64,000 bases of DNA from Galdieria partita (taxonomy: Eukaryota; Rhodophyta; Bangiophyceae; Galdieriales; Galdieriaceae), in the NCBI GenBank assembly GCA_025991245.1, contig BQMJ01000039.1, positions 124,001 through 188,000 on the forward strand, written 5' to 3'. Below are positions 32,559 through 42,705 of the stretch, piece after piece; within the stretch, counting starts at the first letter, position 1, and each line of letters opens with the position of its first letter. The notes under the pieces were generated by a model. That model had not been told where the DNA came from, did no database searches, and saw only the letters and a list, made by a program, of their open reading frames with translations. The position numbers and the translations under genes are program-made.

Positions 32559-33254
32559 ATGGAAGTTTCATTTCTGTATGCACCGATATGTCCTTTTGCA
32601 CAGAGAACCTGGATACTTTTGAAGAAACTAAAAGTTCCGTTTAAGGAAGTAATCATTGAGCTTGGAAAAGATAATAAAGAGCCTTGGTTCTTAGAACTGA
32701 ACCCTTTAGGGAAGGTGCCAGTATTACGAGTACGTGAGGCAGCCGCACAAAAAGAAGCTGTCATTTATGAGTCTTTGGTATGCAACGAGTACCTGAACGA
32801 AGTTTACGCTGGAAATAAACTTCTTCCCGAATACGCTTCGCAAAGAGCATTGGCTAGGATACTATCAACAAGAGTAGACAGTTTAGTATCCGTCTTGTTC
32901 AAACTGCTAAAGACAAACCCAGAAGAAGATGGTGCGAGAGAATTGTTGCAGGAAGTTCGCAAACAACTTCAAGTAATTGACGACCAAGTGAAGCTATCTG
33001 AAGGTCCTTTCTTATTCGGAAAGAGTTGGACTCTTGCGGATATTGCTTACATTCCCTTTGTAGAACGCGTTTCAATTGTCTTGAGCCAGTTCTTCAAAAA
33101 AGATATTCGTGACTTGGGTCTTTCCTATTTCAACTTGTGGTTGGATACTTGGGAGAAGGATCCCGAATACCTAGAAACCAAGCTTCCTTTAGATCGTTTA
33201 TTACCAGTCTACAAGAAATATGCTCATGAAGGCTTGTTGAAACGACTTGAATAA
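32559..33254 (+). CDS. Glutathione S-transferase, omega/lambda-like
   Basis: Single exon, 231 aa. The N-terminal thioredoxin-like domain has the Cys-type active site APICPFAQRTWILLKK, the cis-Pro motif LGKVPVL and the gamma-Glu-binding VIYESLVCNEYL. The helical C-terminal domain includes LFGKSWTLADIAYIPFVERV (the N-capping box). A catalytic Cys with CPF places it near the omega, lambda and DHAR classes, which act in thiol transfer and dehydroascorbate or quinone reduction. The protein has no targeting extension and is probably cytosolic. Confidence 0.88.
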   Translation: MEVSFLYAPICPFAQRTWILLKKLKVPFKEVIIELGKDNKEPWFLELNPLGKVPVLRVREAAAQKEAVIYESLVCNEYLNEVYAGNKLLPEYASQRALARILSTRVDSLVSVLFKLLKTNPEEDGARELLQEVRKQLQVIDDQVKLSEGPFLFGKSWTLADIAYIPFVERVSIVLSQFFKKDIRDLGLSYFNLWLDTWEKDPEYLETKLPLDRLLPVYKKYAHEGLLKRLE

Positions 33255-33385
33255 ACAGTATGAATAAGTTTTTGAAACCACTTTTGTGTTGTTATTTCTT
33301 GAGTTGCAAAGTTGAGTGCATTTCTTTGAATTCTCGTCGTCGCCCATCCTCTCTCTACTCGCCTGATTGTTTGTTGTTTATCGAC

Positions 33386-34189
33386 ATGACTGAGACAGCA
33401 AGGCAAGTAATACTCTTTCATCTATTTGACGTATCTTATATCTAGTTTAATAGTTCTACAAAAGTTCCCGAGACAGTCTTGAAACGAAAGGCTCTCCGAG
33501 AAAAGATAAAGGCAAAGAGATTACAAGAAGCGGCCAAGTTGAAGAAGCAACGAAAAGAACGTAGAAAAGAAATCTTCAAAAGAGCAGAACAATATGTGAA
33601 AGAGTATAGAGAAAAGGAACGTGCAGAGATCGAAGCTCGTAGACGTGCAAAGGCCGAAAAGAAGTTTTATGTACCTGCAGGAGCGAAAGTGGCCTTTGTC
33701 ATACGTATTCGAGGAATCAACGGCGTCGATCCTCGAACGAGAAAAATATTACAACTTTTGCGTTTGCGACAAATTCACAACGGCGTTTTTGTGAAAGTGA
33801 ACAAGGCAACTATGCAAATGTTACATCGAGTTGAGCCTTATATTGCATATGGCTATCCTAATCTGAAAAGTGTCCGTGAACTTATATATAAGAGGGGCTT
33901 TGTCAAGATTGGAAAAAGAGGGGCGTGGTCTCGTATTCCTATAACTGATAATCGTCTTATTGAAGATGTTTTGGGAAAATATGGCATCATATGTGTGGAA
34001 GATATGATTCACGAAATCTATACTTGTGGGCGGCATTTCAAGAAAGTAAACAGATTTTTATGGCCTTTCAAGTTGAACTCTCCAAGAGGTGGTTTTTCAC
34101 GTCATGGAAAGCGTAGACATTTTATTGAAGGTGGCGAATTTGGTAATCGTGAGCACTTGATCGATCGACTCATTAAGAAAATGATTTGA
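33386..34189 (+). CDS. RPL7: 60S ribosomal protein L7 (uL30)
   Basis: Exons 33386..33406 and 33446..34189 give 247 aa. The first exon codes for only seven residues (MTETARQ) and is joined over a 39-nt intron. A long basic N-terminal helix is followed by the uL30 domain ([54 protein letters not shown]). The length fits the family. This is a cytosolic large-subunit protein. The gene ends 44 bp before the convergent unknown gene. Confidence 0.95.
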
Positions 34190-34233
34190 ACGGAATATAA
34201 AGATACCCTTTTCATTTCATGCCTGTTTGTTTA

Positions 34234-35515
34234 TCAAAGTGTTTGACGAGGCATATCTTCTTTGGCATGCCACACAGTTTCTGGTATTGGTCTTGAGATT
34301 TGTAAAGGCTTGTAAGGAATAGTTGAATCCAATTCAGGTCGTAATTTTCTTCTAGAAAAAGGAAATCTCTTGAGAAAGGATTGTTTGTCTGTCGAATGGA
34401 TATCTCTTTCTATCTTGTCTTGAGCAATCTGCGTTTCTACAGGTTTCGTTGTTGAACGCAATTTCGTTTCACAAATATCTGCAGATAATGCAAACATATG
34501 AATAGTGCAGTATATCAAAATCAGTTCCAATCTTGTCTCTACGAAGAATTCATACTTGGAATTGATACTAAAGCCAGGCGTTGAATGATAATTATAATCC
34601 ATGCAATCGATCCTGATTTCTTTCATATCAAAATGAAAATTGCAATCAGGAACAGTTTCCCAAGCATGACTGATAGAGAGATAATTCTTTTCTATCATCA
34701 TCGTAAGAACTCGTCCTTGATGATTGCGCAATCCTGTGAAGATAGCTCTTCCCATTAGTTCAAAAGACATCAACAAGTTTTCTACATAAGAAGAGAGACA
34801 TATTTTTCCCAACTGGAACCTTTGCACTATCAAATCACTTTCGAGCTTTCGAGTCCATTCCACTTGTAAGTTTTGATTCACGTCGTTCGGATTCGGAATA
34901 TAGAAACATTCTGTAGAGACTAGTCTCCATGTATACTCATCTGAAACAAACCATTTCAACTGCATATCGTCCAAGAAATAGTTTGAATCGAATACGACTT
35001 GTGGAAGTAATGTCTTTCCTACTTGAGGTTGGCAGAACTGTTGAAAGTCTATGAAATTAGGGCTTTAGGTACTATCCACAAAAAGAGGGCGAGATTCTTA
35101 CCTATGACGATAATGTCACTATTAGCCAACACAGAAAGAATTTTCGAAGATAGATTGCAGGCCTAAACGCAGTTCATGATAAGTCACATCAGAATAATGA
35201 GCTTTCTTACAATGTGCTTTGTTGACAAAGAAGAGGAAATATGGGAAGATTGTTCTCTTTTCTGTTCAAGTGCCTTTGCTAGTTGTTTTGCATCTTGTAT
35301 GGCCTAAATAATCACATTTTTATGTAGCAATAGACGACTCATACTGGAACAGGGTCATTTGATATTTAACTTACTTGGTCCCTTTGTCGATAAAGTTCAT
35401 CAACTAGCTTTCTTAGCCGAATGGTTTCTCTCTTTTCTTGAATATACTCATCATCATCAGAAATATTTTGAATATTCATTGAATATCCGAAATTGCTTTT
35501 CGAGTTTTGAAACAT
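34234..35515 (-). CDS. Uncharacterised protein with N-terminal coiled coil
   Basis: Exons 35375..35515, 35211..35303, 35102..35162 and 34234..35048 give 369 aa. No family was recognised. Residues about 15-75 are charged and likely coiled coil (EYIQEKRETIRLRKLVDELYR, then AKQLAKALEQKREQ). Next come a hydrophobic patch (KILSVLANSDIIVI) and a beta-rich middle (LKWFVSDEYTWRLVS, RAIFTGLRNHQGRVLTMMIE, SKYEFFVETRLELILIYCTIHMF). The C-terminus is basic and Pro-rich. The first two introns are 71 and 48 nt. All joins keep frame, which supports a real gene. It converges with RPL7. Confidence 0.65.
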
Positions 35516-35600
35516 TTCTCTTTTTGGGGATTTTCCCAATAAGCATTTTTCTTTCCTTTCAACGGTTTCTATGAAATGTCATTCAGTCTAATAAGCAACC

Positions 35601-36644
35601 TCAAGAAGAAGCTGTTAATGCACGTATTCGATCCTTCAACAACTGAATGTGTAAAGGTGTTGTACGACAACAACCGCCAACAATATCTGCACCGCATGCA
35701 AGCACACATTCAGCCCAATCTAACATGTCGGTCCTATTTGTCTGTTTCCAATCTTTCTCTAAACTATCGTAGACTTCTCCAGAATTGGGATATGCAATAA
35801 TATATGTAGATAAAGAAAATCTCAACAACTGGTTACGGATGATGCTTACCAAAGAAGATAAATATTGAGGAGGTACACAATTCACACCAAGAGCAAAACA
35901 TTGATTGGTACCAAGTAATAAGGGTACAACAGTCTCTATAGGAGTACCACAAGCCATTTCCTTCTCATTGCGACATTGCATACTGATCCAAAAAGGAATA
36001 TGAGGATACTTCCTATTCATCAACTGTATGATTGTTTGTACTTCTTCCATATCTGGAATTGTTTCAAAAGCAATAAAATCTGGCTCCTCTGCAACTAATA
36101 CTTCAAGGCGACTCGAATGAAATGACTCAAGTTGTTCTAAATATGATTGAAAGACTTGAGGATTCACACACAGGAGAACAAAATACTTACGTTTCGATAC
36201 TCCATAACGACCTCTATACTCTGAACCATCAGCAAGATAAGCACCATAAGGACCACAGGAAGCTGCAATGTAGCACTCTGTGGCAGAAGGACATAAATTT
36301 TGAAAGTTTAAACGTGCTCGTTTACATAATTGAAGGCTTCGAACCATCAGCTCCTTTGCTCCGGCTGAACTGTAACCTGCTTCTAAAAAGCCATCTAAAG
36401 AAGCCTTTCAGATAAGTCAACACTAGAAAAATTGGCACAGAACTTTCGTCACAACCTGATAACTGGAACTGGTTATGATGTTTGCTCCTGCTTGTAAATA
36501 AGAAAGATGTATTTGTTCAATAAGTTCAGGACTTTCATCCAATATTCTTGCAGACCATAGTTTCCCAATGCTCAAGTCACAACCTTTTCCTTCAAGTTCT
36601 GTTGCCAAACCTCCATCCAAAAGCAGTTTTGGAGCCATCCTCAT
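35601..36644 (-). CDS. HMT: Homocysteine S-methyltransferase
   Basis: Exons 36456..36644, 36191..36404 and 35601..36154 give 318 aa. Family landmarks are LLLDGGLATELE, SSSYQASLDGF (across intron 1), YIAASCGPYGAYLADGSEY, DFIAFETIPDMEEV, the zinc Cys in GVNCVPPQYL, YPNSGEVYD and the zinc pair in GGCCRTTPLHI. It transfers a methyl group from S-methylmethionine or AdoMet to homocysteine, giving methionine. The second intron is only 36 nt, is stop-free and has a length divisible by three. Removing it gives the usual spacing before FHSSRLEVL. Confidence 0.92.
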
Positions 36645-36702
36645 TAATAAAATCGTACTATTTCTCCATTTCTGTTTGTTTGTGGTGGGAATAAAGATTC
36701 AT

Positions 36703-37920
36703 ATGTGGCGATTATTATCTCGTCTATTCAACAATAACAACTTGCTGTTGACTCATTCAGGAAAGCAATGGAAAAAAAGTTTTAGTTCTTCTACCGAAAG
36801 AAAATTGAATGTTGCTGTAATCGGTGGTGGTCGGATTGGACAAGTACATATGGAAACCTTGTCTTTTCATACTCCCTTGGCCAAGCCCGTGATGATAGTA
36901 GACTTTATAGAAAAGGTTGCCAAGTCAACAGCAGAAAAGTTTGGAGTTGCTAAATACTCGACTGATTTCAAAGATGTCTTGAAAGATCCTAGCATTGAGG
37001 CTGTTTGGATATGTTCACCTTCTTCTCAACACTCGGAACAAATCAAGGCACTTGCTGCAGCTGGAAAACACATTTTTTGTGAAAAACCTTTAGCTATTAC
37101 TTTAAAAGAGGCTGAAGAGGTTACGTTAGCTGTTGAGAAAGCAAAAGTGAAGATGATGTTAGCATTCCAACGTCGTTTTGATCCCAATTTTGCTAAAGCA
37201 AAGCAGTGCATACAGGCAGGAGCAGTGGGAGATGTCTATGCAGTTCACCTGATAAGTCGAGATCCTGCTCCTCCACCGATAGAATACATACAAAATTCTG
37301 GAGGTATTCACAATGATATGGCTATTCATGACTTTGATATAGCTCGTTTTATGACTGGAAGTGAATGTGAAGAGATTGTTGCTTATGGAGCATGTCGTGT
37401 GGATCCAAAAATAGCTTCAGAAGGAAATGATATTGACACTGCAATAACTCTTCTCAAGGTACGTTGAGTTTATGCATATATTTTCAAAGTAACTCGGACC
37501 AGTTCAAAAATGGGGCTTTTTGTACGATTGACAATTGTCGTCAGTCACCTTCCGGATATGATCAACGGGTGGAAGTTTTTGGTTCCAAAGGATTGGTCCG
37601 TTTCGGTAATAACTTTCCTAACAATGTGTTTATCGAAGATGGGCATTCCATTCGAAGAAGTGATCTTCCCTTTAACTTCTTTATGGATCGGTTAGTATTT
37701 TTTGTCATATTTCAGCAAAATGCCTTTTGAACTCAAACTCCATTCTAGTTATACGGAAGCCTATCGTAATGAAACTAAGGAATTTGTAAAATGTGTGTTA
37801 GAAAACAAAGAACCGCCAACAAGTGGTCGAGATGGAACTGCTGCAATGGCAATGGCTATTGCAGCTAAGAAAAGCTTTTTGGAGAAAAGGCCCGTAAAGC
37901 TTTCAGAAATCAATCCTTAA
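36703..37920 (+). CDS. Gfo/Idh/MocA oxidoreductase, inositol dehydrogenase-like
   Basis: Exons 36703..37458, 37503..37690 and 37749..37920 give 371 aa. A Rossmann motif starts at about residue 36 (VAVIGGGRIGQVHMETL). It is followed by the catalytic Lys of EKPLAITLKEAEE and the substrate region GGIHNDMAIHDFDIARF (H-D-x3-H-D). These fit myo-inositol 2-dehydrogenase, which oxidises inositol to scyllo-inosose with NAD. About 35 residues precede the domain and resemble a mitochondrial presequence (RLLSRLF, Ser-rich). The ATG lies 58 bp from the divergent HMT start. Confidence 0.88.
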
Positions 37921-37941
37921 GTTTCGCATAATAAACTTTTT

Positions 37942-38495
37942 CTATTCTGTTTTATCCGATAGTTTGTTTTCATTTCGAAACTCCATCAATAAAAATTCAA
38001 TATCTTCCATAACTTGAGAAAGAATAAGATATTGTCGACGAAGTAAGGATTGCTGTTCTGCAAGTTCCAAAGTGTCTAACCTATCTTTGAAAAGTTTCAT
38101 ATCCTTACGAATCTTTTGTACAGAAACTGTAGCTTCTAATTTACACCTTTCTAGTTGCTCCAAATGTTCTATATTCTCATAAACGCAGTGGTCACACGAA
38201 ACACTCAACTTCAGATTGGCAAGTCTCTCATCCAAGGAGTGTAGAAGTTTCTAAAGATAAAAAGAATCATAACGAAAAATGAAAACTAAAAAATAACACT
38301 CTTTTTCAAACTTACCTTTATTTGTTGGCATGTTCTCATATACTCTTCCACTGAAGATTGTGTTATTTGGTTTCTTAACAACGCTTGAAAGGCTTGTTCC
38401 AGAGTATTATAACAAACTGCTCTATGTTCTTGCAACTCCAGAACTGATTGACAAACCTCCATTGTGTACCTTCGTCCTTCACTTGTTAGTTCCAT
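37942..38495 (-). CDS. Coiled-coil protein, possibly THOC7
   Basis: Exons 38316..38495 and 37942..38250 give 162 aa, nearly all predicted helix. The end (QSLLRRQYLILSQVMEDIEF, then LMEFRNENKLSD) resembles the C-terminal half of THO complex subunit 7, where LRRKQFHVLL is followed by a helix and EKLSE. The length also suits THOC7, which acts in mRNA export. Similarity of coiled coils by eye is weak evidence. The ATG at 38495 lies inside the last 17 nt of the upstream nuclease gene. The next ATG at 38462 would avoid the overlap. Confidence 0.55.
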
Positions 38496-39468
38496 GACAC
38501 TGAACAAAACAGTTGAGGCGGTGTCCAACTTCAGAATGGCTTCTTTGAATTCTTTCTTTTTCAAGTCTCAATAGCTGAGCTTCAATAGTTGTTTCAAGTT
38601 GTTTATCTCTTTCAACTGTTTTTCTGCGTGTTCTGGTTGACGAATGATTTGATGTTTTCACGACAGGATATTCTTCTAAAAGTTGCTTTTCTTCTTCCAA
38701 TCGAATGGCATATCGAGCGGCTACATATGCATCGCTAATATCAAAATTCGTTGAACAAAAGGCTTTAGAACGTGGTCGATATCGAGTTTCAAAACCTAAA
38801 AGAAAAGGATGGACATGATCAAATACAATTTGCTTAATATCCTTTTGTGTATTTTGTTTCTTTTGCGATAAACCTAACCAACTTCTTGCTTTAGAAGCGT
38901 GAAACTTGAATGGTCTCCTTTGAAAGATCCAACGACACTCATAGGAAATGAGTGTATTCAATTCTGCAAGACCAAACAAGGAAACTGCTCTTGACTGTCC
39001 AATAAGGAAACGAAACAGATAAGCTTCCACACCAACAACCCAAGAGATATCCTTATTGACTCCAATAAACTCTTTGTAAAGTTGCTCTGTGTCTACTTTC
39101 AAGTGTACCAACTGTTCCCTGACATAATCCACTTTATCGAAAGCATCTGCTCCTTCCATATGCTGCAGATGAATCATACCGTGGCGTATTGCTTGACCTG
39201 TCCAACCCGATACTATTGCAAATCCTATTGACTTGGTATGAATATCAAGTCCTAAACTCAATAAAGTTTCCGAATGAAGCGTTGATGTATCTTCTTTACT
39301 AGCATTGCTTTCCAAATAAGACAAGGCTTTTGTTGGTTGTCGCTTTCTCCAAAATGGATATTTGGATTGACTGCAACTTGAGCCAACCACAACTCTTAAA
39401 GGAACATGGTGATGAGAAGGAACAACTGTTCTATGAAGCCAAGGTAAGGAGAAAGCAAAAGCAACCAT
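38479..39468 (-). CDS. Predicted RuvC/RNase H-fold nuclease, organelle-targeted
   Basis: Single exon, 329 aa from the ATG at 39468. After a 60-residue basic, Ser/His-rich extension (probable organelle targeting) comes an RNase H-like fold with the four RuvC-type acidic positions: Asp in SLGLDIHTKSIGFAIV, Glu in WVVGVEAYLF, and the DxxD pair in NFDISDAYVAARYA. In between are GQSRAVSLFGLAELNTLISYE and PFKFHASKARSWLGL, which match the helix and substrate strand of Holliday-junction resolvases (RuvC, poxvirus A22, plant MOC1). The C-terminal 60 residues are a charged helix. It may resolve organelle DNA junctions; this is inferred from fold and residues only. Confidence 0.65.
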   Translation of the reverse strand: MVAFAFSLPWLHRTVVPSHHHVPLRVVVGSSCSQSKYPFWRKRQPTKALSYLESNASKEDTSTLHSETLLSLGLDIHTKSIGFAIVSGWTGQAIRHGMIHLQHMEGADAFDKVDYVREQLVHLKVDTEQLYKEFIGVNKDISWVVGVEAYLFRFLIGQSRAVSLFGLAELNTLISYECRWIFQRRPFKFHASKARSWLGLSQKKQNTQKDIKQIVFDHVHPFLLGFETRYRPRSKAFCSTNFDISDAYVAARYAIRLEEEKQLLEEYPVVKTSNHSSTRTRRKTVERDKQLETTIEAQLLRLEKERIQRSHSEVGHRLNCFVQCHGTNK

Positions 39469-39565
39469 CAAAATGAGTCGATCCAATCCATCCTTTCTTA
39501 ATACAATGAACAATTCTTCTGATTTTTATTCCTCAAGGCAGAATCCAATTTGAGTTTGACAAACT

Positions 39566-39638
39566 CAAGACAATATAAAATCCGCAATGTTCCTCTCCTC
39601 TTAAGGGAGTTGGAGAACATTCCTTCATGACGGTCTTG
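39566..39638 (-). promoter_or_regulatory. Candidate SECIS element of SPS
   Basis: On the minus strand, about 42 nt after the SPS stop codon, the order of parts is as follows: CAAGAC (39633-39638), a small internal loop, ATGA (39625-39628), a helix of about 12 nt ending in TCTCC, then AA opening the apical loop, the complementary return strand GGAGAGGAACATT, GA (39581-39582), a loop, and GTCTTG (39566-39571), which pairs with CAAGAC. This is the ATGA..AA..GA plan of eukaryotic SECIS elements, with helix I, quartet, helix II and apical loop all present. Confidence 0.7.
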
Positions 39639-39679
39639 ATGTTCTTTGTTTCCCAAACAATACGATAAAGATAGTCGCT

Positions 39680-40876
39680 TCACTCTACATCGAATATCTC
39701 TATGGGATCTTTGACAAAAGCGTCTCGATTTCCGTCCAAAACACGACCCACAACAAAAGACTTCCAACCTTCTTCTAAATATATCTCATTCAAGAAACTT
39801 TCGACACTGTCAACAGGTAACGCAATCAATAAGCCACCGCTTGTCTCCGCAGAAAGACCTCGACATAATTGAAACCTATCACCTTGTTTGACACAGCGAT
39901 CCACCTTTGCCATGCCTTTGATACAAGGAAGACACTCTAGTACAAAAGATACATGTCTCCTAACAAAAATTTAGAGAATACAACAAATTGATCCACTGAA
40001 ATACCTTTGCTGTCGTGCAAGATTTCTCGCATGACCTAATATTCCAAATCCGGTCACATCAGTAGCTGCATGAGCGTTGTATTTCTTCATCAAAGTAGCT
40101 GCAGTTCGGTTAAGTCTCTGCATACTTTCGGTTGCCACATCATATGCCCAAAGAACTTCATCTTCATGAATAACCCCTTCAACTTGTTTCCATAAATCTG
40201 GTTTAGATACCAACCACTGATGTAAATTTACAGCAACTTGGGTACCAAGAGGTTTCGTTAAAACCAAAATATCGCCAACTTGCGACTCGGATAACTGAAA
40301 AAGTTCATGTTTGGATACAACAGACATAGCAGTACCTCCAATCATAGGCCAAGGGTTAAATATAGTTTGACCTCCAGTTACTTTACTGCCAGCCTTTTCT
40401 ACTTGATCAGAAAAACCCCTAATCATCAACTCCAATACTATTCTCCGTTCCTCCAAAGGCATGTCTGAACTGCCAGCCAATATCATAAGGACATTGGTAC
40501 AACTTGTTATTCCTGCTGCATATAAATCCGACAATACGTTAGCTGCTCCAATCTTACCCATGACATAAGGGTCTTCCACAAGAGGATAAAAAAAGTCGGT
40601 TGTCGAGGCTAAAAACACATTGGGAACTCCGCTTGGTTGTAAAGAGCAATCGGAACCAATTCCTTGGCAAAACGACGGCAAAGGTTCACTTTCTTGGCAA
40701 GAATGATCTGTAAGACAACGCCCTAACAGTCCCTCCAATTCTGCCTGAGGAATCTTACATCCTCAGCCTTTCAAACGAGAAAATGAAGTCAACAAAAAGT
40801 CTTTTGGCAGACCAACACTTTGTGGTTCAAACTGTGAAGTTTTTGGTTCCGTTAAAGGTGGAATACAGTTGTTCAT
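39680..40876 (-). CDS. SPS: Selenophosphate synthetase with Sec (in-frame TGA)
   Basis: Exons 40005..40876 and 39680..39959 give 383 aa if the TGA at 40763-40765 is read as selenocysteine (residue 38). The context FLLTSFSRLKG-U-GCKIPQAELEGLL is the family active site, where animals have Sec in SPS2 or another residue in SPS1. Further motifs are STTDFFYPLVEDPYVMGKIGAANVLSDLYAAG, GGQTIFNPWPMIGG, LTKPLGTQVA, ATDVTGFGILGHA and SAETSGGLLIALP. The enzyme makes selenophosphate from selenide and ATP, the Se donor for Sec-tRNA. The frame is open from the ATG on both sides of the TGA, and a SECIS-like fold follows the stop. Confidence 0.93.
40763..40765 (-). other. UGA selenocysteine codon of SPS
   Basis: This is the only in-frame stop between the ATG at 40876 and the end of exon 1. 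It falls exactly where the catalytic Cys/Sec of SelD proteins sits, and conserved sequence continues on both sides. Confidence 0.88.
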
Positions 40877-40993
40877 CTTCAAAGTACCCACAAAACGTGA
40901 ATTCGAATATTCTCGAGAAATATGAAAAGATCTTCTGGAAGCTAGTTTGGAATTGAAAGCTGTGTCTGTCCTATCTCAAAAAACTTTTGTAAA

Positions 40994-41713
40994 ATGAAAT
41001 TTCATATCGAAGTACCTTTACATGTTTCGAAAGAAGAATTTTGGAAGTTTCGTAGTCATCCAGATTTTCTACGGCTTCAAGTAGAGAAAGGCCATTTGGA
41101 TAGGTTGGAAACTGTGGACGAAGGTACTTTGGAAGATGGTACTTGCTTTCGAAAAATGCACATATTTCCCAAAATGGAAGTTTTCGAAGGCTTCAAATCG
41201 TTGAAACAGTATGTGGAGGAACACTTTACTGGATTGGAAGACTATCAATGGTGGAAAGAAGACGGCAGTTATACTCAGTTTTTCTGTACTAAACCGTTGG
41301 GGCTACTGACAGACAAAGTCACCACACAAGGAAGAATGGACTTGATAGGTACAGGCAACGAAACATGTACATATATATTACAAGGCACTGTAGAAGTGCA
41401 TTTGGTGGGTATCGGTCACTTGGCAGAACCCATTATTATACGTAATATGAAACACTTCTATCAAGGCAAATTTTGTGAACTAGCAAACGAGTTTTTCAGA
41501 CAGAAGAATGAATTGACATCTCATCAACAAGAGTTGCCTTGGGCAAACAAAGGGCCTTCTATGTTACGTCTGGGTAATATTTTTCGTCGCAAATCCTCGA
41601 CAAATCCTAAAGTGGATAGTAAACTTTTAACGAGTACAAAAGTCTTCAACGATAAAGAAGAAGATGAAGAAGAGAGCCATTCTCAAGAAGATGAAATAAA
41701 AGTTTTTGCTTGA
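40994..41713 (+). CDS. SRPBCC/START-like lipid-binding-type protein
   Basis: Single exon, 239 aa. Residues 1-170 look like a helix-grip (Bet v1/START-like) fold: an opening strand MKFHIEVPLHVSKEEFWKF, repeated beta strands with Trp and Tyr, a strand TYILQGTVEVHLVGIGHLAE, and a long final helix MKHFYQGKFCELANEFF. This is typical of proteins holding a hydrophobic ligand. The C-terminal 60 residues are charged and end in an acidic Glu/Asp run, probably disordered. The ligand is unknown. It is divergent from SPS, with 117 bp between the ATGs. Confidence 0.6.
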   Translation: MKFHIEVPLHVSKEEFWKFRSHPDFLRLQVEKGHLDRLETVDEGTLEDGTCFRKMHIFPKMEVFEGFKSLKQYVEEHFTGLEDYQWWKEDGSYTQFFCTKPLGLLTDKVTTQGRMDLIGTGNETCTYILQGTVEVHLVGIGHLAEPIIIRNMKHFYQGKFCELANEFFRQKNELTSHQQELPWANKGPSMLRLGNIFRRKSSTNPKVDSKLLTSTKVFNDKEEDEEESHSQEDEIKVFA

Positions 41714-41841
41714 ACTTTTTGATATCTTAGTTGGTAGAAAATATTGCGTCCATCGGACAAAAGAAATGAAAGTCTCGTTTGGTTGATTGGTTGATTCGGA
41801 TTGAAGTTTGCTTTGCGGAACGGAACACCAGCGTGACAGAG

Positions 41842-42705
41842 ATGGAGAAAGCAGTTGCCAGTAAGCGTTTCAAGGACCGAGTTATTATTATTACTGGTGC
41901 AGCGGGTAGCTTTGGAAGTAACTGTGCCAACCGGTTTGCTTCAGAGGGTGCCAAGGTAGTGATCACGGATGTTGTAGAAGAAACAAAGCTTCGAGAATTA
42001 GCAGCGACTATCGAAAAGGAGTTCAACACAAAGGCAGTCGCGATCCGTTGTGACGTTACCAATTACTCTCAGGTAGAGAATGTAGTGAAAGCTGCACACG
42101 AAGCTTTCGGTAGAATAGATTATTTGTTCAACAATGCGGGGTATCAAGGTCTTTTCATCAAAACCTTTGATTATCCAGTAGATGACTTTGAAAAAGTTCT
42201 TAAAATCAATACACAAGGAATATTTCACTTTTTGAAGGCAGTTTCTGCATACATGGTGAAACAAGGCCATGGAGCAATCGTGAACACTGCCAGTCAAGCT
42301 GGAGTCGACGGAGCTCCCAATATGGTAGCTTATGCCACTTCAAAAGCTGCAGTAATCGGGATGACCAAGACTTCATCAAGAGATTTGGCTCCTTATAATA
42401 TTAGAGTGAATGCTATATCACCAGCGTTTATCGACTCTGGGTAAGATTGTTTCCATGTCTGATAGTTTGTTGATTGAATGGTTATTAGGTTTATGTGGTT
42501 TAGACAATGTGAATTGCAAGCTCAAGCAAATAGTATATATTATGACAAAGATCCCAAGGTTGTTTCTCAACAAATGCTGAATAGTGTTCCTATGCGTCGT
42601 GCTGGAACAGTGGATGAGGTTATTGGTACAGTAGCTTTTCTATTGAGTGACGATGCCGGTTATATCACTGGAATGAATATTCAAATAACCGGAGGTATTC
42701 TTTGA
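41842..42705 (+). CDS. Short-chain dehydrogenase/reductase (classical SDR)
   Basis: Exons 41842..42440 and 42489..42705 give 271 aa. Classical SDR motifs are all present: the NAD(P)-binding TGAAGSFG, an acidic residue at the end of strand 2 (VVITDV, pointing to NAD), CDVTN, NNAG, the active-site Ser in NTASQAG, and YATSK. The C-terminal strand ends in the usual ITGGIL. The family oxidises or reduces alcohols, sugars or lipids; the substrate cannot be read from sequence. There is no targeting peptide. Confidence 0.88.
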
